DNA of 64,000 bases from Candidatus Melainabacteria bacterium. GTDB taxonomy: Bacteria; Cyanobacteriota; Vampirovibrionia; Obscuribacterales; Obscuribacteraceae. The notes under the pieces were generated by a model. The model worked only from the letters and a program-made list of their open reading frames with translations, searched no databases and was not told where the DNA came from. The stretch spans positions 310,001 through 374,000 of the forward strand of contig JADJWK010000004.1 in NCBI GenBank assembly GCA_016716405.1, written 5' to 3'. The position numbers were made by a program, and so were the translations under genes. Positions 60,050 to 64,000 of the stretch are shown one piece after another. Position 1 is the first letter of the stretch; the number at the start of each line of letters is the position of its first letter.

Positions 60050-60516
60050 GAGGTTGTCACCGATCGGCTAGATGCCAGCGAGGCTCTTCCATAGCCGAGC
60101 TCGGCGCTTCATTCTATGCCTTCTGCTTTTGCGTTCTCATTCCCACCATCAATGTGCTGGGCTTCGCCGTCTCGATCTCGTACTGCTATTTCTACTCCAC
60201 CGTCATCGCCGATCGTGTAGCGCAGTCCATGAGTCTGAAGCGTGCTCAGCGAATTCTTGCCGAGAGCGAAGCGGAGATCGAGATCAATCCCCTGGCGAGA
60301 CTGCTCAAAATCGCCCCGGCTAAAGGAGGCTTCTCTTTGCAAACCAGAGGCACCGGCAGCGACGAGAGCCCCCGGTATATGGTGCGCACGCCCTTCGCCT
60401 TGAAGCCTGCCATCGAGCTTTCCGGCATTCCGATCATCAACGAGATTCCCGTAATCGGCAAAGAGACCTCCCTGACCTTCGACAAATCCAGGGACATGGA
60501 GCACGAGAGCCTCTAG
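60046..60516 (+). CDS. TadE-like protein
   Basis: 156 residues: RCQRGSSIAELGASFYAFCF is a TadE-type start (basic residues, G-S-S-x-x-E before the hydrophobic helix, here about 20-45), then a small extracytoplasmic domain with KRAQRILAESEAEIEINPLA. Translationally coupled to the TadG-like gene. It stops 4 bases before the end of the giant opposite-strand gene, so the two loci are tightly convergent. Together with its partner it is likely a minor pseudopilin-like or envelope pair. Confidence 0.75.
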   Translation: MRGCHRSARCQRGSSIAELGASFYAFCFCVLIPTINVLGFAVSISYCYFYSTVIADRVAQSMSLKRAQRILAESEAEIEINPLARLLKIAPAKGGFSLQTRGTGSDESPRYMVRTPFALKPAIELSGIPIINEIPVIGKETSLTFDKSRDMEHESL

Positions 60517-60519
60517 AGA

Positions 60520-63500
60520 CTAGCGGTTGGTGGCCAGGCTGGTGCCTCGATTGCCGTATCGATAAGCGAAAGTGCCAGGGGTCCTGGCCGCATCGCTGTC
60601 CCTGCCGGCCCAGCCCGCCACGAATCCGTTGCGGTGGCTCATCATGCTGAGAAGATGCTTGGCGGACACCGGCTCCATATGGTTGCGGTTGTAACGGTCC
60701 GGATCCCCGACTATATACTTACCGTCGGCGGTGCGCCCGGCGATATAAATATAGTGAGCATTACCCGTGTGCGGATTGCGGACCCGAGCAACAGCCGAAT
60801 GTCCTTTGGCCAGCTCGGCGTCGAGATCGGCCATGCCCTGCTTTCCGAAGGTACCGTACTCGTAGGCCTTGGCTTCCAGCCCGGTGCTCCGCAATTGCCT
60901 GGCCATGGTCTCGAGACTGCCGCGATAACCGTGCCTGGTGACACCGGCCAGGACTTTGAACGAATGCGCCTCTTTCCCGTACTGCACCGGACGGCCGAGC
61001 AAATGGTCGCTGACCATCATAGCCATGGAGAAAGCCGAACAGCTGACACCGTCGTCCTGATGCCGGTAGAAAGAGGTGCGCTCGGCATTGGACCGGGTGA
61101 CATTGCCACCCGGGTCCGGCACGACAGCCGGAGAATCTCGCTCAGAATCCCGCTCGGTTACAGGCTCGGTCCTCCTCTCCGGCGCAACCGTGGAGTCGTT
61201 TTGGCGAAAGATGACATCCGATCCGACATGATGCTGGCGCCAGACCGGTCGCTTGTTGTTGCGAAAGTCGTTATTCTCGATGATCGAATCGGACACGCCG
61301 CCGTTGCTGCTGCTTCCTCCTCCCAGGGAGATACCGGCAAGATGGCTGCCTTCCACGCGATTGCGGCGGACCTGCACACGGAGGGCGTTCTTGCCCTGAT
61401 GCTCGGAGGCCAGCTCGATGCCGTAGTTCGAATTCTGGATGAGATTGTCCTCGATGACGATATCGCTGCCCCCATCGACATAGATGCCGGCGGCACTGCG
61501 ATCGCCGCCATAGGAGGGATTCTTGCCCGAATCGATGCTATAGACATGATTGCCGGAGACGACCCCGTTGCGGGCCCTGTCGATACCGGCTTTGCCGGTG
61601 CCTTCGTAACCGATGATATCGATTCCGACATTGTCGTTGTCGTGGATCTTATTGCCGGTGATTCTGAAGCCGTCGACGTTGCCGTTAACCACCACCGATT
61701 CGCTCCGCCCGAGCTTGAGGTGATGCACGTCATTATTGACTATACTGATATTGCGAGCAGGCTTGCTGCTGTCGCCATAGACGGCTATGCCGTGGGCATT
61801 CCGGCCGTCCTCCACATGGTGGATGTTGTTATTGGCGATGACGATATCCCGGCTGGCGCCCTCCACTCTGATACCGGCGGGGGTATCGGAGCCGCGGACA
61901 TTGCGGATCTCGAACCCATCGATCCTGACATTGTGCCGATCGCGAATCCGCACCGCAGCACCGCTGGTCTTCATACCGGCCAGATCGATGACGGCACGAC
62001 CGTCGCCGCGGAGGGTGATATTGTCTCGATTGATCTCGAGCCGCTCCCGGTAGACACCGGGGCCGACATGAATGATGGCACCGTCAGGCGCCTTTTCCAT
62101 GGCTTTTTGAATGCTCTCTCCGGCTTTCACTTCCACCACCGGCCTGCCACGATCGTCCTCCTTCGGCAATTCGGAGCGCTCCCAGGCTGTGCGCTGGCCG
62201 GGATTCTCGGCGGCACTGTCCGTTGAGGCTCGCGGGTCCAAAGGCCGCTCGCATCGCGGCGCGCGCCCGTCCAGATACCTGGCGATGCCTCTGGCGATCA
62301 GTCCGGCCATTCTCTCTCGATACTCGGGACTGGCCAGATTGGCTCTCTCCCGGGCGTTGGTGAGATAGCCGGTCTCCAGCAAGATAGCTGGCGCCTGAGT
62401 ATTGCGAATCACGCTGAATGCTTTGTTGTCACGAACTCCCCGGTCCCGGACATCGATCTCGCCGCCTCTTACGACGGACTCATGGACTGACTTTGCCAGA
62501 TCGGCCGACCCGTCTTGCGCCTTGGGTCGATAGTAGTATGTCTCAACCCCTCGGGCATCGCCATTACCGCGCCTCGATCCATCGGAGTTTGCATGTATGC
62601 TTACAAAGGCGTCGGCCTGACAGCCGGCTTCCGGGTTTCTGCCATAGGGTCCACCCAGGTCTCGATTGGCCCGTCGTGAGCGCTCGTCCAGAGACTGGAA
62701 GTCTCCGGTCGGGTTGGTGCGCTCGACGGCAATCCCCATGCGGCGCAGGTGCTTGGCGACGCGACTGGACATGTCGTGCGTGATATCTTTCTCTTTGACA
62801 CCGCTCACAGTGGCACCCGAGTCATGACCGCCGTGCCCGCTGTCGAGCACGACCACGGGACGGTGCCCGCCCTTGAGCTTGACGGAGCCAGTCGGCTCGG
62901 CACTGTCCGCCGCCGGCACTTTGAGCTGTCGGTATTTCTCCATCCAACCGCGTCCCAGATCAACTTCCTCGTAGCCAAATTTCTCACCGTTGATACGAAT
63001 CACTTCTTTGCCTCTGCGACCGAAGCCGACACTGCCAGAGGCGTTTCCCGTGGAACCGGATGTGATATCAGTTCCTTCAAGCCAGGCTTTTTTAATCGCT
63101 GCAATCAAGTCTGGTCTGTTCGAACTGCCGGGACTGTGAGTCGGGTAATACCTGCCGGTGAGTGCCTGCATCAAAGTCTGGTTGCGAGAAACGGCTCTGT
63201 TCATAACAGTCTCCGCCCACGCCAACTGTGCATCCGCTCCCTGCGAACCGACTTCAGTTTTCATCCTTCCGGCAAATGCTCTCAGCACCGCGGGATCAGA
63301 CAACTCGCCGTCGAACCGCGATCGGTCTATCGCGCCCGGAGCGTACCGACCGCTGGTCCTGTCGGCAGGACGCCGCTCCCTCTCCGGCGCATCCGGAGCC
63401 TCGACCGCCGGCCTGAAGATATAGGTCTCTTTGCCGTCGGCGCCGACGAACTTGCGGCTGCCGTCGGCTCCCACTTCCAGCCGGGAGCGATCCTCGCCTT

Positions 63501-64000
63501 CGAGGCTGACGGTGCCTTTCTCCGTATCGATCTTGAGCTGAGCCTTATAGGGCGGCGGGTCTTTTGTGGCGTCTCGCCTGGCATCTTTCTCGGATGTCTC
63601 GGGTCTCCGGAACTGCCAGGTCTTGCCTCCGTCGGCGCTTACCAGATCGGGCCCGACTCCGTCACTCACTTTCGAGGGCTTGCCGTTCTCGTAGCTGATG
63701 CTCACCGAGCTGCCGTCGCCCCGGACCATGCGCTCCACGTTGCCGTCGGCGCCTCTATGGATACTGAGCTCTTTGCCCCTGCCTTCCGGGGTTTCCTGTT
63801 TCTCGCCGGCAGCATACAGGTCGAAAGACTCGCCGACTTTGAAATAGTCTCTACCCAACTTCTTGAATTCGCGATCTCTTATACGCTCTGCCTCGACTTT
63901 CATCTCGGCATTGCTCATATTGATCTTACCCTCGTTGCGAAGCTGCTCGAGAGCCTGGTACGGACCCCATCCTTTCTGAAGGGGTGGAAGTTTGATGTTC
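60520..64000 (-). CDS. Giant SleB-like + amidase + beta-helix + C39-like protein (partial at N-terminus)
   Basis: The frame stays open to the window edge: upstream of Met (63918) it reads KLPPLQKGWGPYQALEQLRN, then EGKIN, clearly coding, so the start lies outside. Residues numbered from that Met. (1) 50-170: beta repeats with DGNVERMVRGDGSS, GADGSRKFVGADGKETY. (2) 205-330: SleB/hydrolase-2-like (AWAETVMNRAV). (3) 354-550: Amidase_3 with His362, Glu376, His442 and catalytic Glu515. (4) about 594-910: right-handed beta-helix with many PbH1 coils. (5) about 945-1105: C39/papain-like fold with Cys960 (DDGVSCSAF), His1055 (NAHYIYIAG) and Asp1072 (VGDPDR). No signal peptide is visible in this part. 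Probably cuts peptidoglycan at two bonds and carries a peptidase. Confidence 0.88.
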   Translation of the reverse strand, partial: NIKLPPLQKGWGPYQALEQLRNEGKINMSNAEMKVEAERIRDREFKKLGRDYFKVGESFDLYAAGEKQETPEGRGKELSIHRGADGNVERMVRGDGSSVSISYENGKPSKVSDGVGPDLVSADGGKTWQFRRPETSEKDARRDATKDPPPYKAQLKIDTEKGTVSLEGEDRSRLEVGADGSRKFVGADGKETYIFRPAVEAPDAPERERRPADRTSGRYAPGAIDRSRFDGELSDPAVLRAFAGRMKTEVGSQGADAQLAWAETVMNRAVSRNQTLMQALTGRYYPTHSPGSSNRPDLIAAIKKAWLEGTDITSGSTGNASGSVGFGRRGKEVIRINGEKFGYEEVDLGRGWMEKYRQLKVPAADSAEPTGSVKLKGGHRPVVVLDSGHGGHDSGATVSGVKEKDITHDMSSRVAKHLRRMGIAVERTNPTGDFQSLDERSRRANRDLGGPYGRNPEAGCQADAFVSIHANSDGSRRGNGDARGVETYYYRPKAQDGSADLAKSVHESVVRGGEIDVRDRGVRDNKAFSVIRNTQAPAILLETGYLTNARERANLASPEYRERMAGLIARGIARYLDGRAPRCERPLDPRASTDSAAENPGQRTAWERSELPKEDDRGRPVVEVKAGESIQKAMEKAPDGAIIHVGPGVYRERLEINRDNITLRGDGRAVIDLAGMKTSGAAVRIRDRHNVRIDGFEIRNVRGSDTPAGIRVEGASRDIVIANNNIHHVEDGRNAHGIAVYGDSSKPARNISIVNNDVHHLKLGRSESVVVNGNVDGFRITGNKIHDNDNVGIDIIGYEGTGKAGIDRARNGVVSGNHVYSIDSGKNPSYGGDRSAAGIYVDGGSDIVIEDNLIQNSNYGIELASEHQGKNALRVQVRRNRVEGSHLAGISLGGGSSSNGGVSDSIIENNDFRNNKRPVWRQHHVGSDVIFRQNDSTVAPERRTEPVTERDSERDSPAVVPDPGGNVTRSNAERTSFYRHQDDGVSCSAFSMAMMVSDHLLGRPVQYGKEAHSFKVLAGVTRHGYRGSLETMARQLRSTGLEAKAYEYGTFGKQGMADLDAELAKGHSAVARVRNPHTGNAHYIYIAGRTADGKYIVGDPDRYNRNHMEPVSAKHLLSMMSHRNGFVAGWAGRDSDAARTPGTFAYRYGNRGTSLATNR

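Noticed and set aside
60634..62226. 530-residue plus-strand frame opposite the giant wall enzyme
   Set aside because: Antisense of a strongly supported coding region; composition (Ile/Val/Asp rich) is what the complementary frame of such a beta-helix gives. No ribosome site or family.

Overview
This is a chromosomal, mostly ordinary stretch of a bacterium. Genes are read from both strands, nearly all with clear AGGAG-type ribosome binding sites, and the DNA looks moderately GC-rich by eye. There are no phage, plasmid, insertion-sequence, rRNA or CRISPR genes. The family mix suggests an uncultured environmental lineage, most likely the non-photosynthetic cyanobacterial relatives (Melainabacteria/Vampirovibrionia, Obscuribacterales-like). 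That mix includes zinc-ribbon Ser/Thr kinases, DUF4384 and DUF4388 (PATAN) proteins, many secreted TPR/SEL1/pentapeptide-repeat proteins, a Gly-rich planctomycete-like secreted protein, and a giant multidomain wall hydrolase. This placement is an inference from gene content, not from a marker gene.

Layout. 1-7 kb: edge of a secreted protein, a YheT-like hydrolase and a PLP aminotransferase pair, several very small membrane proteins, and a two-gene operon of DUF4384 proteins, one with a trypsin-like fold lacking its catalytic residues. 7-14.4 kb: a DUF429 protein, three tRNAs (Arg-UCU, Lys-CUU, Leu-UAG), TPR proteins, an M48 membrane protease, an AIM24 protein and a zinc-ribbon membrane Ser/Thr kinase. 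14.4-21.8 kb: a Yip1-like membrane protein, a secreted pentapeptide protein, a cluster of five small minus-strand genes containing two paralogs, and a three-gene two-component operon in which one 'histidine kinase' lacks the phospho-accepting His. 21.9-25.1 kb: a zone of decayed genes mixed with small immunity-like proteins. 25-42 kb: DUF6745, CULT (cereblon-like) and 2OG-Fe(II) oxygenase proteins, a SEL1 protein, a GH63-GH13 glycosidase pair, a tandem USP, an ArsR-AHSA1 fusion, hydrolases, an orphan PaaN-type aldehyde dehydrogenase and an orphan DUF6088 antitoxin-like protein. 42.1-42.5 kb: an array of 43-bp tandem repeats. 42.7-56.9 kb: esterases, a CoA-disulfide-reductase/rhodanese protein, secreted proteins of unknown function, a DHH phosphoesterase, an ArsC-like protein, a methyltransferase and a cysteine-synthase-family enzyme. 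57-64 kb: a secreted parallel beta-helix protein, a TadG/TadE-like pair behind a striking array of CGTGA half-sites with 11-bp period, and, convergent with them, a more than 1,150-residue protein joining a SleB-like hydrolase, an amidase, a beta-helix and a C39-like cysteine peptidase. That last gene runs off the right edge.

The genes do not form one pathway. The recurring theme is the cell envelope and secreted repeat proteins. The parts most worth following up are the right end (regulated Tad-like pair plus the four-domain wall enzyme), the small-protein operon at 16.2-18.0 kb, and the two proteins that keep an enzyme fold but appear to have lost catalysis (protease at 4.7-7.0 kb, kinase at 18.9-20.0 kb).
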